From Powellomyces hirtus (taxonomy: Eukaryota; Chytridiomycota; Chytridiomycetes; Spizellomycetales; Powellomycetaceae): DNA of 64,000 bases. The DNA lies in contig JAHLKG010000015.1 in NCBI GenBank assembly GCA_025526995.1, forward strand, positions 1 to 64,000. Reading direction: 5' to 3'. A model generated the notes under the pieces. It saw only the letters and a list, made by a program, of their open reading frames with translations, was not told where the DNA came from and ran no database searches. The first letter of the stretch is position 1, and every line of letters begins with the position of its first letter. Both the position numbers and the translations under genes were made by a program. Of the stretch, positions 46,192-58,464 are shown in pieces.

Positions 46192-49100
46192 ATGGCTGTG
46201 CTCCACCCTCACCACAACGCCCATGTCGATACCCTGGTCGCCCAGTGGCAGCTGCGCCTCGCAAACCTCACTGAGCTGCTGCTGCCAACCGACTATCCCC
46301 GCCCAATGCCAAACAGGATCGTAGAGGCCGAACAGGTGCTGGCCATCCCAGAACACATCTCCCTCGCCATCCTCCAGCTCTCGCTCGCCGCAAACCAACA
46401 CGCCGCCTCTCCTCCAACTTCTCCCAACTCTCCCTCCGGAAGACCTGCTGCTGCGGCCGCCCTCTCCGTCTCTCCCTTCACCATTCTTCTGGCCGCCTTT
46501 GCCGTGCTGCTGCACAAGTACACCGGCGAAGAGGACATTACCGTCGGTTCCAGCTCGCAGTCGTCCAATCCTTTGGTCTTACGCTTTCCCGTTACCAGCG
46601 CGAGTTCTGTCCAGACTGTCATCCAGACAGTGCTTCAAGCCGAACAGGATGCTGCTGCAAATGAGGTGCCCTTTCGCGATCTCCTCGACGCTCTGTTCCC
46701 GCAAACCCAAGAGCAGCGGGATGCGTCTGCTCATCAGCCCTCCCCGTTCAAAGTCCGCTTCTTCAACCTCACCGACACCAACGCCGACACGCTGTCGTCC
46801 ACCACCACCACCTCGTCCGCATGCGACATTACCATCTTCATCTCGCAGGAGCCTACTCTACGCAGACTGTTGCCCATCGACATCCGTGTGGTCTACAACT
46901 CGGTCCTCTTTGCCAACGACCGCATAACGGACATGTTGGAGCAGCTGCAGCTGCTTCTCGAGGCGGCCGCACAAGACGTCAATGCACCCATAGGAAACCT
47001 CTCGTTGGTCACCGAAAAGAGCCGACAAGTCATACCGGACCCCACCGGCGATCTGCAGTGGGACAAGTTTGAAGGTGCCATCACCGACATCTTTGCCCGC
47101 AACGCGCGTGCCCATCCTGACCGGACCTGCGTGGTAGAAAGCAGAGACGCGGCTGCTGCTCTTGATGCCCCTTTGCGAGAGTTCTCGTACCAGGTCATCA
47201 ACGAAGCATCGAACGTCCTGGCTCACCATCTGATTCGCAATGGAATCAAGCGGGAAGACGTGGTGGTCCTCTATTCTTACCGTGGCGTAGACCTTGTGGT
47301 CGCGGTCATGGGTGTGCTCAAGGCTGGTGCTATTTTCAGCGTCATTGACCCCGCTTACCCACCGTCCCGACAGAACGTCTACCTCTCCGTTGCTCGTCCC
47401 CGTGGTCTGGTCGTGCTCGAGAAAGCTGGCGAGCTTCATGCTCAAGTGCGGACATATATCAAGGAAAACCTGGACATCATATGCACTGTCCCAGCTTTGA
47501 CCATTGCGGACGACGGGGCTCTGACGGGAGGCCTGGGCCCGAACGGCGACGACGTCTTCAGTTCGGAGCAATCCCAGAAAGCAACCGAGCCAGGCTTGGT
47601 GCTTGGCCCCGACAGCCCTTCCACACTTTCGTTTACCAGTGGCAGCACAGGAATTCCCAAAGGTGTTCAAGGCCGACACTTTTCTCTGACGCACTTTTAC
47701 CCATGGATGAAGGAGACGTTCCAAATGTCTGAAAACGAGCGTTTCACAATGTTGAGCGGGATTGCCCACGACCCGATTCAGCGTGACATTTTCACGCCCC
47801 TGTTTTTGGGCGCCCAGCTGCGCATCCCCACTAGCGAGGACATTGGTAACCCTGGGCGTCTCGCCGAATGGATGGCTCACCACGGCATCACCGTGACGCA
47901 CCTCACACCAGCGATGGGACAATTGCTGTCCGCCAACGCCACCACGCCCATTCCAACGCTCCGCCACGCCTTTTTTGTTGGTGACGTCCTCACCAAGCGT
48001 GATGTGCTGCGCTTGCAGTACCTGGCACCCAACACCCACGTCGTCAACATGTACGGCACGACCGAAACACAACGTGCTGTCAGTTACATGGCGATCCCGC
48101 CCAGCAACAAGAATCCTGGATTCCTCAGTGAGCTCAAAGACATCATGCCTGCCGGCAAAGGAATGAAGAATGTGCAGCTGCTGGTCATCAACGGGTCCGG
48201 CAAACTGTGTGGTATCGGTGAAGTGGGAGAAATCTACGTCAGGAGCAGCGGACTTGCTGAAGGATACCTGGACGCCAAAGCGAGCGCCGAAAAATTTGTT
48301 GTCAACCCATTCAACCCCTCCACATCACCGCAAACGACACCTGCAGGACAACAATGGCCATACTACCTTGGGCCGCGTGATCGATGCTATCGGACAGGTG
48401 ACCTTGGGCGGTACCTCCCTGACGGATCGGTGGAATGCACTGGGCGTGCAGACGATCAGGTCAAGATTCGTGGATTCCGAATCGAGCTGAAGGAAATCGA
48501 TACGCATTTGAGCCAGTGCGAAGGCGTGAGAGAAAATGTGACGCTGGTCAGGCGAGACAAGGATGAGGAGAAGGTTCTCATCAGTTATATCGTACCTACG
48601 GACCCCACCGAAGACGTTGGCACATTGATCAGGTCCGTGAGGGATCGATTGAAGAGCAAGCTGGCAAACTACGCAGTGCCTGGCGGTATGTATTACGCAA
48701 TGTCAACCCCGGGACTAGTCTTTTGGTTCTAACCTGTAAGTTTGGCTTCTCAGTCATCGTGCCCCTCAAGCGTATGCCGTTGAATCCGAACGGCAAGGTC
48801 GACAAGAATGCACTTCCATTCCCCGACACGGCGCTCCTCCCGGCGCCTGCAGCAGCTTTGGCAGACGCAACCGCTCTAACGCCAATGCAGAATTCCATTC
48901 GTGACATTTGGGGCGCGGTACTGAATCAGGCACCTGCAAGCATTCCTATTGATGACAACTTTTTCGACTTGGGGGGTCACTCGATTCTTGCCACGCGATT
49001 GGTGTTCAGCATCCGCAAGACGATGAAAGTGGATGACCTGCCCCTCGGAATCGTGTATCGCGAGCCCACCGTCCGCGGAATGAGTGCCGAGATTGAGCGA

Positions 49101-50603
49101 ATTCGAAACAGAGAGCTGGGGTTGGCTGATTCTGCACCACAAGCGGCTTCAGATGTTGAGAGTGACGCGGAAATGGAGGAGGATGTGGTGGACTATGCCG
49201 CCGATCTGGACGTCTTGCTGGATGAATCCATTACGGCCAGCAGATTGCCTGCGCTCAAGCTGCCCATTCTGGACGGCCAACCCAAGACCTTTTTCCTGAC
49301 GGGTGTGACTGGATTCCTTGGAGCCTTCATCCTCTCGGAGCTGCTGAAGCGGTACCCTGATTGCCGGGTCAAGGCCCTGGTGCGAGCCAAGACCGCCACC
49401 GCAGCGATCGACCGCATGCGGCAAAACGGATCCCGCTATCTCGTCTGGAACGAAGCGTGGGTCACCTCAGGCCAAGTCAGTGCCGTGTGCGGAGATCTTG
49501 CCTCGGACCGACTGGGTCTGACGGAGCCGCAATGGACAGAATTGTGCGAGCAGACCGACATTGTGATTCACAATGGAGCCCTCGTGCACTGGGTGTACCC
49601 ATACCATAAGCTCCGTGCGCCCAACGTCCTCGGCACTCTGTGGGCATTGCGACTCGCCACCACCCACCATCTGAAACCGATACATTTTGTCTCATCCACC
49701 TCGGTGCTCGACACGCCGCACTACATCAAGAACCCGGAAATCGCCGTCTCAGAGTCAGACGACCTGGAAGGAGCCCGAACGGGTTTGCGTTCCGGGTACG
49801 GACAGACCAAGTGGGTCGCCGAGAAGCTGGTTATGCGCGCCCGCGCCGCCGGTGTTCCCGCGACCATTATCCGACCCGGCTACATTGTTGGCGACTCGAC
49901 CACAGGCGTGTGCAACACGGACGACTTTCTGTGGCGCATGCTCAAGGGCTGCATCCAACTCGGCAAAGTGCCCCGCATTGCCAACGTTGTCAACATGTGT
50001 CCCGTCGACTACGTTGCCGCCATCACCGTTGCGGTCGCCACCAACGACGCCTGCGTACCGTCGTCATCCCCATCCCAAGACGGCGCTCGACCCGACATTG
50101 GCGTTGTGCACTGCTACAACCCTGACCCGGTCAAGTTTGACGACATGTTTGCGCAGCTCCTGGCTGCGGGCTATGCTGTCGACCCTACCGATTACATCCA
50201 CTGGCGCACAGCGTTGATGGAACTCACCCTTGCCGGCCCGGCATTGGCCAAGGACGAGGATCCGGAAGACCGCAACGCGCTGTACCCGCTCCTGCATTTC
50301 GTCCTTGACGATCTGCCCACGAGCACCAAAGCCCCTGCTCTCGACACGGCCAATGCGAGAATCGTGGCGGCGGGTGCCGCAGCCACGGAGCAGCCCGTCG
50401 AGTGCGCGAGCTTTAGGACTTTGGGACTGTTGTATGTCGCCTTCTTGGTCCATGCGGGCTTCTTGCCACAACCACCACCACCACCGCCGCCTCAAGCTCT
50501 CAATGGCGGGCCAGCGGGCAAACCGGCCCACAAACACCTGCTCTCCCTCCCGGCCTGGGACAGCATCGCAAAGGGCATTCCGGCTGGTCGCACTGGCGCA
50601 TAG
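46192..50603 (+). CDS. LYS2: Alpha-aminoadipate reductase (large subunit)
   Basis: Exons 46192-48685 and 48754-50603 give 1447 residues; ATG 46192 has a good context (cacaATGg) and the longer upstream frame has only weak codons. An N-terminal condensation-like region (FTILLAAFAVLLHKYTGEED) leads into the adenylation domain (SFTSGSTGIPKGVQGRHFSL near residue 480; ERFTMLSGIAHDPIQRDIFT; YRTGDLGRYLPDG; DDQVKIRGFRIELKEI). After the 68-base intron come PNGKVDKNALP, the carrier domain (DNFFDLGGHSILATRL, Ser near 904 takes phosphopantetheine) and the reductase (FFLTGVTGFLGAFILSELL; SGYGQTKWVAEKLV). It reduces alpha-aminoadipate to the semialdehyde with ATP and NADPH in fungal lysine synthesis, after activation by a LYS5-type transferase. 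Confidence 0.97.
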
Positions 50604-51067
50604 AGGAGAAAACTCTTGACCCAACTCATGCGAAGTGGTCCTGGGACTCTACACACGTTTCCTTTCTTTTGTACACACAACAAACCCTTAATGCAAATAT
50701 TATATATCTATTTTCCTTTGATTCGTCATCATCATCGTCATCATCATTGTCAAGTCTGGACACACGACGAGGTGTGGATTCCCCCATTTTGCTGTGTCGT
50801 TGTGTCCTGACGTGGCTCACTATTTCGTGGAAAATCCATTTTGTCGTGCGCGATGTGCAGCCCCCCCCCCCCCCCCACACCACATCCATCCACCTCGTTA
50901 TCCCTCTCGTCCCGAAGACTTTTATAGGATTGTTCTGGGTTTGAGATGGGGTATTGGATTGGTTCATCGTTACTCTAACTGTTCCATCCCACAAACCCAA
51001 ACCCCAGAAAAAAAGGGGGGGGGGGGGGGGGAAGACAGACCTAGGCGAACCCAACACGCGCGCGACC
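50604..51067. other. Convergent region with C and G homopolymers
   Basis: Between LYS2 (+) and the unknown gene (-). A run of about 16 C lies near 50862-50877 and about 16 G near 51016-51031. A cat/atc-rich stretch lies near 50725. No gene is supported. Confidence 0.5.
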
Positions 51068-52336
51068 TCACGCCACCGCAGACGGGGTTGACGGCGGGGG
51101 GTCGCGCGCAGGCGCACCCCCAGCGCGCGTCTCCGTTTCCTCGTCGGTCGGTTCGAGCACGGTCAGATCCAGGAGGGGGAGTATGTCCGAGTTCAGGAAG
51201 CGCGAGGCGATGTGGAAGAGTGTGGGTGGTGGGCGCGTGGCGGCTGCGCGGCGGGGCGGGGAGATGGCGGCCGAGTAGGCGCGCGGGGCGGCGTGGTTCG
51301 TGGTGGTGGTGGGGTCGGGTTTGTGGGGGGATGGGGTGCGGCGGCCGGTGAGGGCGGGGGTTTGGGGTGGCCGGCGTGGCCGCGCGAGGGAGATGGTGGT
51401 GAAGAAGGGTTGAGGGGGTGTGGCCGTGGTTGCTGATGTTTGTGGTGGTGGTGGCGCGGTGGAGGTATTCGCAACGTGTGGAGGCGGTGAAGTTGCCGCT
51501 GCTTGGATGTCGCGCGAAAAGCGTTAGAAGAAACAAACACAGGAACCAATGCACATTCCGGGAAAAAAAGATGCTGCTCATCAAGACGGCTCTCTCACTT
51601 TTGTTCTTCGTACCTGGTCTCGCCGCTTCGGACGCTGCTTCCGGACGCGTATTCGCTGATGATGGGTCTCTGGTGTCCACGGTCGTCTGCGTCATTTCGT
51701 CAACCATGCGTTTGGGGCCTGTGTTTCGGGGGGGGGGGGGGGGGTGGCATACAGAAAAACACGCAAGAGACAACAAAAAAACAGGGGAATAAAAGAAAAA
51801 AACAAAAGAGCGGAATGGGACTAGTCAGCCATGCCATGCCGGCCCCTCCCCCTCAACAGAACCTTGCCCGGAACCGCATTTCTGGCTCAAGACGGGGGTA
51901 GGATCGTAAACGTACATGCCCACGGATTCGCCGCATCCGCGGCCGCTCGCGCGCTGCCGTCACCCGCAAATTCGCGATGGCCCCACCATACGGGATATAT
52001 CCCTTGTTTCGTATACGGCGGGTCGGGGAGGGTATACCGATCACTCTACCCACCCACAAAAAACAAAAAAAACATCGGCATAATCAAAGTCAGCAGCATA
52101 TATATATATATATGAATATTATATGAATATATAAAGATGGACCTCACCTCTGTCATGCCCATAACGACAGCACCCGCGGTGCGCCGCGCGCCGGAATCGA
52201 GGACATAGGTGGATCCGCTGCCTGGGATGGTTGCAGGGGCTGATTCTTGTTGCAGGTGGGCGCGGGTGCGGGTGTTGAATGTGGGGGCGAGGTAGTGGTG
52301 GCTGTTGGAATGGCGGGTGCGGTGGGCGAAATGCAT
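51068..52336 (-). CDS. Unrecognised four-exon gene
   Basis: Exons 52336-52148, 52045-51916, 51718-51614, 51501-51068 join with phases 0, 1, 1 into 285 residues; no single frame shows it. The N-terminus (HFAHRTRHSNSHHYLAP) is basic and histidine-rich. A compact segment crosses the first junction: STYVLDSGARRTAGAVVMGM, TESDRYTLPDPPYTKQGIYP, VWWGHREFAGDGSARAAADA. A Pro/Thr/Ala-rich low-complexity stretch follows, then PTLFHIASRFLNSDILPLLD and an acidic end. The acceptor of exon 3 directly follows a C17 run, and a ttctaac branch-like site precedes exon 4. The start could instead be an in-frame ATG at 52405. I do not recognise the family; codon pattern and phase agreement make it probably real. 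Confidence 0.6.
51729..51745 (-). repeat. Homopolymer C run (G on plus) before a 3' splice site
   Basis: About 17 G on the plus strand are C on the coding strand, lying just before the acceptor CGAAACACAG of exon 3 of the unknown gene. Confidence 0.7.
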
Positions 52337-52937
52337 TTTTGGGTAATGGGACTGTGATGGGGGGATTGTGCTGTCAGTAGGACGCGTGTGAAGGTTTTGT
52401 ACCACACAGTAAAATCAGCGCACAGACAGCCCTAAAGCCAGATACATAAAGGCAAAGTTGAAAGTCAAGACACCCGCATTCAGACATCCGCTGCCCCAGA
52501 ACGTATGAACCGCGAGGAACCTCCAAAGGACGTCAAGCAGCAGATGTCATGCAGAAGGAGCGAGCACGCACCCGTCTTGTTTCGTAAGCAATCGCATAGA
52601 ACCTTCTCTATCATAGAGGCTCAGCATGATTTCGTTTCATTTGTTTTTGCCGGTACATGGAGTATTGGGTTGTTCGCACGTTTGGAACAACTACGGAGTT
52701 GCATGACGTTTGCATGGCTTTCGATCCCTTATCTTCAAAGTAGTCACTTGGCTTTCAACAAACAACTATACATGTCAAGATTTTTACAATGGGACAAAAA
52801 GACGACGCAGCAGTCTTGCTATGAGTATACTATACTGCAATGACAATGGGAAGCTATGTAAAAAGCGCGTACGGCAGAAAAGTGGCCAACATAACGCATG
52901 GGTGCAAGAGATGGGGAGAAACTTTTACATGGATAAT
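52337..52937. other. No gene seen
   Basis: The region between the start of the unknown gene and the end of the epimerase gene. Frames of up to 112 codons on the plus strand lack motifs. A TA repeat (near 52100) lies in the neighbouring intron. Confidence 0.5.
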
Positions 52938-54104
52938 CTAGGCTGAGGCAACATGGAATCGGTAGACCGTGCTCTGGGTCCAAACCTTTCCAGCGCCGAG
53001 CACCATGCCGCTTCTCCATTCCGGGTGATTGACGGCATCAAGCATGCCCGAAGTCTCAAGGCACACGGCGGCGTGCTTGACATACACAGTGTTTGCCGGC
53101 TGCGACTTTTTTCCTTTGAAAGTCGAGTCCAGGAAGTTGCCCGTGTACAACTGCACGCCTTTGGCGTCGGTGCCGACAGTGACCGAGATACCGGATGAGG
53201 GAGCCGAAAGCTTGGCAATCGGGACTTCAGGCGTGGTGGGCTGGGGGAGAACGAGAAAGTGGTCGTAACCCTTGCAGACTTTGACGTGTTCGTGGTGCGG
53301 CTCGAGTCCTGCGGCAAAAGTTTTGGGGCGGGTGAAGTCGAACGGGGCAGCTTTGGTTATGGGGATAATCTCGCCGGTGGGGACCTGAGTGTCGGTTACG
53401 CGCAATACACCCGTTGCAGTGGATTCAAAGACGTGGTCAACGATAGTTGGGTCCGCACATCCGGAGAGGTTGAAGTACGTGTGATTGGTCATGCCGATGA
53501 TGGTTTCCAGATCCTTAGGGTTGTTGTCGGTCAACTGCGCAGTGTAGTCCACCCACAGCTCGTTCTCGCGCAATGTGTACGTGCAGGTGACGGTCACCTC
53601 ACCGGGATATCCTTCCTCGCCGTCCGCAGCCGTGTAGGTGAACTTGAGGGCCGGGTAGCGTGCCGACCTATCTTGGGTGGCCGTCCATTCTCTCTTGTCG
53701 AAACCGCGAATGCCGCCGTGCAGCGAGTGGGGCCCATTGTTGACGGGGAGCTGGTATGCTCGGCCGTTGAGTGTGAACTTGCCCTCTGTGATGCGATTGC
53801 AAGTGCGTCCAACAGTTGCTCCAAAGTACGGGTTGGCGTCGCTCTGACCGGCCGCGACGTATTCTTCGGGCGTGTCAAAACCAAGGACCTATGTTTACGC
53901 GACGAAGCAGTATAAGGGGTCATTCTGGGTGCATCACAGAGAGACCGCGAAAACAAAATGTCGTTTACATACCACGTCTCGCACAACGCCATTCTTATCA
54001 GTGACAAACAAATGGGTCAGAATGGCGCCATACGAGGTGAATTGCGCACAGAGTGTGTCGTTCTGGAGCTCGTAGACTTGATGTTCACTGCGGGTGACAG
54101 TCAT
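52938..54104 (-). CDS. Aldose 1-epimerase (galactose mutarotase)
   Basis: Exons 54104-53973 and 53888-52938 give 360 residues (84-base intron, phase 0), the family length. Landmarks: YGAILTHLFVTDKNGVVRDV, VLGFDTPEEYVAAG, YFGATVGRTCNRI, LPVNNGPHSLHGGIRGFDKR with the substrate-binding His, GMTNHTYFNLSG with the catalytic His, GYDHFLVL and, near the end, AAVCLETSGMLDAVNHPEW with the Glu base. It interconverts alpha and beta anomers of galactose or glucose at the head of the Leloir pathway. It is a stand-alone enzyme, not fused to UDP-galactose epimerase as in yeast GAL10. A TATA-like element lies about 80 bases upstream. Confidence 0.94.
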
Positions 54105-54182
54105 ATTGCTTTCTTTGCTGTTCTGTTGAGTATGTGTATGGGGTTTTGGAGTAATGGTCGGCTGTCGGGAAGGGGGTGTGCG

Positions 54183-54190
54183 TTTTTATG
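54183..54190 (-). promoter_or_regulatory. TATA-like element of the epimerase gene
   Basis: The minus strand reads CATAAAAA about 80 bases before the ATG. Assignment is by position. Confidence 0.4.
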
Positions 54191-56768
54191 CAAGGTGGGG
54201 CTCATCCGTGGGTTGACGCGTGCGCGTTCACCAAGCACAAATGTGACGCTTCCATGTGGCTTGTCAAACTCCGCCTCCGATGAAGTGACAACTTCCTGTC
54301 ACTCTCTTGCGGTTCCACGAAACATATACTGCTGTTTTTGTATCGAGCTGCCTGTCAGATGGAAGAGGTCACATACTAGTTGTTTTTCTTAGTTATGTTT
54401 GCATGAATCATAGCGGGCCCCGCAGGTGTTGTTCCCTTTGGTTCACATGACTGATGGTTCACACTTGTTACGAAACGCAAAGACGGTCGACCTTCGTGAC
54501 AGGGCATCGTGTAGTATTTGACGGCCGCAGGCGTGAGCCTCAAGCGGCATAAGTTGAAGCCTATCGCTCTCCTAAAAACCAACGTCTGGCTTGCTGGAAG
54601 GACATCTCTGACGTGCAAGGCTTGGGTCACGAGCTTCAATGCATCCGGTTTGGAGCAGCGATTCAGCTCTGTGCGACCCACGCTCGCAACTTGATGCAGA
54701 CTTCATTTGGAAAGATTATGGATTATGAGCGTAAAAATATTGATGATACCAAAGGTTGACACTACTGATTGAGAGGTTTACTCGTTATATGTAAGATTTA
54801 CGGTACTGATAGGAAAGCTTTAGAGTGCTTCTAAGCAAGGTGTGCTGTTAGGAAAGGTTTATACTACCTGCAAGAAAGAAAAAAAAGCCAATTTCGAGGA
54901 TCATCAGATTGCTCAGTGCAATGCAGGAACACTCCGCGGAAGACAGAATTGCTGATTGTGACGCTGAAAGAGTAAAGCACAGCAGCAATGACAGTCAAAA
55001 TCAAGGAAGTTCCATCGGTAAGGTGAAGGTTAACGCGATTCGAAAGGAATGATTGGAAGTTGATCGTCGGCAAGATCGATTCTTCTTGCCTTTGTTAAAT
55101 GGGCCAGTGCATAAGTGATTCCGGCTAAGATGCGGCGCCTGCGGAAGTGTGAAGAGTGTCAACCTTTTTGGAAATTCGTTAAGCCAACCCTGAACGGCTC
55201 TTAGCAAAAAGACCTGACACAAGCCTTGTCGAGGACTTGATGAGAGAACGGCAGCAAAAGTCGATCACGTCGTTTCTTGGGCAACGACGGCAATCACTTC
55301 TTCCGTCTCGAGCTTTACAGTTTGTGTGAAGAAGAGGGGACACAAGCAGTGGTGCGAGGACCACCATGTTTCGCAAAAATTCTTGGAAGATGCGGGGCGG
55401 GGTCAGGGGCCATCTGCTTACCCGTTTGTGCCAGCAGTGAGCGAACGTGGACCATTCAAGAATACCACTGCCCAATGACGCCTACCGCGCCCATATCATG
55501 AAAGCACTCTCAAAACGCTTACACTGCCGACTGGTGGGCGACAAAACGATGACTTTCGGGACCGTGGTAAATGAGGAGTTTCTGCGACGATATTACTGCA
55601 ATGTACTCAATTTGATTTCCTCAATCAGGAAGTTAGCCTTGACAAGGACACCACGTTGAAAGCTTATCGCATCGAATCCTTTACCACGAACAAGTGTGAA
55701 TTACACAGCCATTGAGTGAAAGAGTGAAATGGTCCGAGAGTAAAGAGTTGAGTTGTCGCTCTCGCAGCGACTGGGAGTGCGACTCACGCGTCGGCAGCAG
55801 TCAGTACCCTTGACAAGGTTCACGCCAATTGCAGCCTAGAGCATTTGCGATCGTGAAGTTAGCGGCCTGATCGCAATCTATCGGATCCGCGTCGTCCAAC
55901 TTTTGACGGAGTCAAGGAAAGGAAAGCCGCGGATGTGGAGTTCTCTGAATGTTGGAAGGAAATGCAGGTATAACTCTAATCTGACGTGCTGTCCTAATGA
56001 TCTCTTCGATCTCCCGTCGTGGAGGAAAGAGGCAGAAGTGGGAACGCGGGTAGGCTGAGCATCTGTGAACCTTAGCTTCATCAAGTTAAGACCGCTGCTG
56101 ATCGGTTATTGGCAGCCGCTTCTGGAAGACATCCTCAGGATAATATCCAATCACGATTAGCGTTCGATCAATAATGGCTCAGGGTAATTTCTTGTTGCGT
56201 GCTTTAACACGGGTGATGGATAATGTCCGTTCTTACTACATGGGCGCGATGTCTTAATCCTTTTGAAAACCGGCATTTGTACAAGTTTTCGTTCTTTTTC
56301 AATCCTTCTCGTCTGTATGAGCTTTAGGCACGATTCACACACTACATGTAAATATGTTCTTCGGCGAGTGTTCCAATTCAAGTTCCTCACTTATATCACG
56401 GTGCATGCGACACCAAACTGCTTATAAATCGGGTCCTATTTGACACGCTGCTCAACGATTTCATGTACGTCCAATGATGGAAGTTGTCTTGTATCTGTGG
56501 GCATGCGTGAATGACAAACGGGGAGGGGTGGGGAATAGTCAACGCCGACATGCCGCCTATATTATGATTTCAGTACCCGTCATTGCGCAGCAGCAAAGCC
56601 AAACGCGCTGACATCATGACTGAGGATTAATGACCCAGCCGAGTGTGAATTATTGTCATCGCAGTGTCATCCTTTCGCAATTGACAGGAGAGAACCGGAG
56701 TGACGATTCTAGTGACGATTCTCTCACAAGTCCAACGACGTTCCCCGTCTGATCATCAGGAGACCGTG
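54191..56768. other. Gene-free region with possible element remnants
   Basis: About 2.6 kb without a supported gene. On the plus strand, 55247-55659 reads as protein-like pieces (RQQKSITSFLGQRRQS; PNDAYRAHIMKALSKRLHCR) broken by stops and frameshifts. I considered a transposase remnant but cannot support it. Confidence 0.4.
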
Positions 56769-56776
56769 TATAAAAA
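56769..56776 (+). promoter_or_regulatory. TATA box of the DJ-1/PfpI gene
   Basis: The sequence tataaaaa is 105 bases before the start codon at 56874, followed by an A/C-rich leader. Confidence 0.6.
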
Positions 56777-56873
56777 CCCATCCTCAATCCCGTTCCACTC
56801 GCACAACACATTCAAATACAAGCACACACAACCACACATAATCCACTCATAAACCATACCCAGACAGACAAAA

Positions 56874-57683
56874 ATGGCTACCACAGCACCCACCACTGCA
56901 GCACCTACCACCGCCCCCACCACGGACTCCACCTCCACCATCCCTGTCGGCTCCAAAGGCAAGATCCTCGTCGTTCTCTCCGGTGAAGACCACATCACGC
57001 TCGCCAACGGCAAAGAACAACCTACGGGCTACTTCCTCCCCGAACTCGCCAAGCCCCTGCAACGCCTCCTCGATGCCGGCTACACGCCCGTCTTTGCTAA
57101 CCCGAACGGATCTACACCAGCTGAGGACTCCATGTCCAGCTACCTGCTCGTCTTCCTTGGCAACTACATGGAGCGCCGAAGGGAGTGGGATCTGTTGAGC
57201 AGGATGAGAGAAACCGCCGGTCTGGCTACACCCAGACGGTTGAGCGAATTCAACGAGCAGGAATTGAGCACGTTCAAGGGAATCTTCATCCCCGGTGGAC
57301 ATGCGCCCATGGAGGACCTGTGGAAGAACGCGGATCTCGGTCGCATCTTGAACCACTTCCACACTGCCGGCAAGGCAACCGGTTCTCTCTGCCACGGTCC
57401 TGTCGCCCTCCTCTCCACCCGCACCCAGGGTGCCTTCACCTACAACGGCTACACCTTGTCCGTGTACAGCGACCAGGAAGAGAAGATGAACGAGCTTGCG
57501 TTCGGTAGCAAGCTGAAATTCAAGGCCGCGTCCGAACTCGAATCCGCCGGCGCTAAGCTCAACAACACGTTCCCGATGGGTGTGAAAGTGTCGGTCGACA
57601 GAGAATTGGTCACCGGACAGGGCTTCACCAGCGCGGCGGCCTTCGGCGATGCTTACGTGAAGCTGTTGGAGGAGAAGGCTTAA
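56874..57683 (+). CDS. DJ-1/PfpI family protein, Hsp31-like
   Basis: An intronless gene of 269 residues. A threonine/proline/alanine-rich head of about 25 residues precedes the class I glutamine amidotransferase-like fold: KGKILVVLSGEDHITLANGK, GYFLPELAKPLQRLLDAGY with the family's acidic partner Glu, GIFIPGGHAPMEDLW and the nucleophile elbow ATGSLCHGPVALL (Cys-His). The C-terminal part carries VTGQGFTSAAAFGDAYVKL. The large-insert layout resembles Hsp31-type members, which act as glutathione-independent glyoxalases or protein-repair and holding chaperones. Codon use is C-biased, suggesting good expression. Which activity applies cannot be read from sequence. Confidence 0.9.
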   Translation: MATTAPTTAAPTTAPTTDSTSTIPVGSKGKILVVLSGEDHITLANGKEQPTGYFLPELAKPLQRLLDAGYTPVFANPNGSTPAEDSMSSYLLVFLGNYMERRREWDLLSRMRETAGLATPRRLSEFNEQELSTFKGIFIPGGHAPMEDLWKNADLGRILNHFHTAGKATGSLCHGPVALLSTRTQGAFTYNGYTLSVYSDQEEKMNELAFGSKLKFKAASELESAGAKLNNTFPMGVKVSVDRELVTGQGFTSAAAFGDAYVKLLEEKA

Positions 57684-58429
57684 GCCAGTGCATGAGTTTT
57701 TGGGATATTTCTACTGTAGATATTGTTTGTATGTAGCAGACCACAGTTGATAATACATTTCACCTTCGTGAAACGTGAAGCTATGATCCGCACCAAGATT
57801 GCGTGTCCGGTTACCACATTGGTTACCTTGGACAGCTAGCAGTCTCTTTCAACAAATTCTACGAACACGTTGTTCGCTAGATTCACCAGCTCTTTGACTA
57901 ATAACTGCAACCATATTCTATGTATCATGTTTCACTCCCGCGCATTCCCAACTGATTCCGCTATGGCATCTGCAAATGTTTCGAAATATTCTCCCTCTGG
58001 ACAGGAGCGCAGATTCGTTGAGAATATAACAATTGACAGTGGATTGCGCACCGATGCGCGCAGCAGGGTATTTTCCCATGCTTTTTTTGTGCTAGTTACG
58101 AATTTGTTTGTACTAGCGAATGGCACACATAACAAGGTCATCCATATGCAAATGTGCAAATGCAGCGCTTTTTAAGCCGACCTTCATCATGCCATCAAAA
58201 GCGCATGTCTGTTTTGAAAGAAGCCTTGTCGGCCGGATAGACATTTTATCGTTATGAAGCATCATCACCCCGCTTGTGCCACTTTGGAAGGCAGCATTTG
58301 ATGCAATGGCCTGAACGCAAAATCAAACAGCCACGAGCGGATGTTGACCGGAGGCGGAGGGGCGGGTCCATTAGTAAGCCGTGTGGTTTGTCACACTTTT
58401 GTCGTCAGTCGTCATTTCTCAAGAAGCCA
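57684..58429. other. No gene seen
   Basis: 3' flank of the DJ-1/PfpI gene and 5' flank of the glutaredoxin gene. Short frames only. Confidence 0.5.
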
Positions 58430-58436
58430 TATAAAA
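58430..58436 (+). promoter_or_regulatory. TATA box close to the glutaredoxin start
   Basis: The sequence tataaaa ends only 28 bases before the first in-frame ATG (58465). Initiation at the usual distance would put the transcript start near or inside that ATG. Confidence 0.5.
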
Positions 58437-58464
58437 GACCCTTCCGCTCAAATACCGCTCGACA

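Noticed and set aside
46858..48072. 404-codon minus-strand frame
   Set aside because: Antisense shadow of the LYS2 adenylation domain.
50970..51776. 268-codon minus-strand frame, Pro/His/Arg-rich
   Set aside because: It only partly coincides with the coding frame of the four-exon unknown gene; most is an out-of-frame reading of GC-rich sequence and of introns.
55247..55659. Possible transposase remnant on the plus strand
   Set aside because: Protein-like pieces exist, but there are stops and frameshifts, no catalytic motif and no terminal repeats that I can find.
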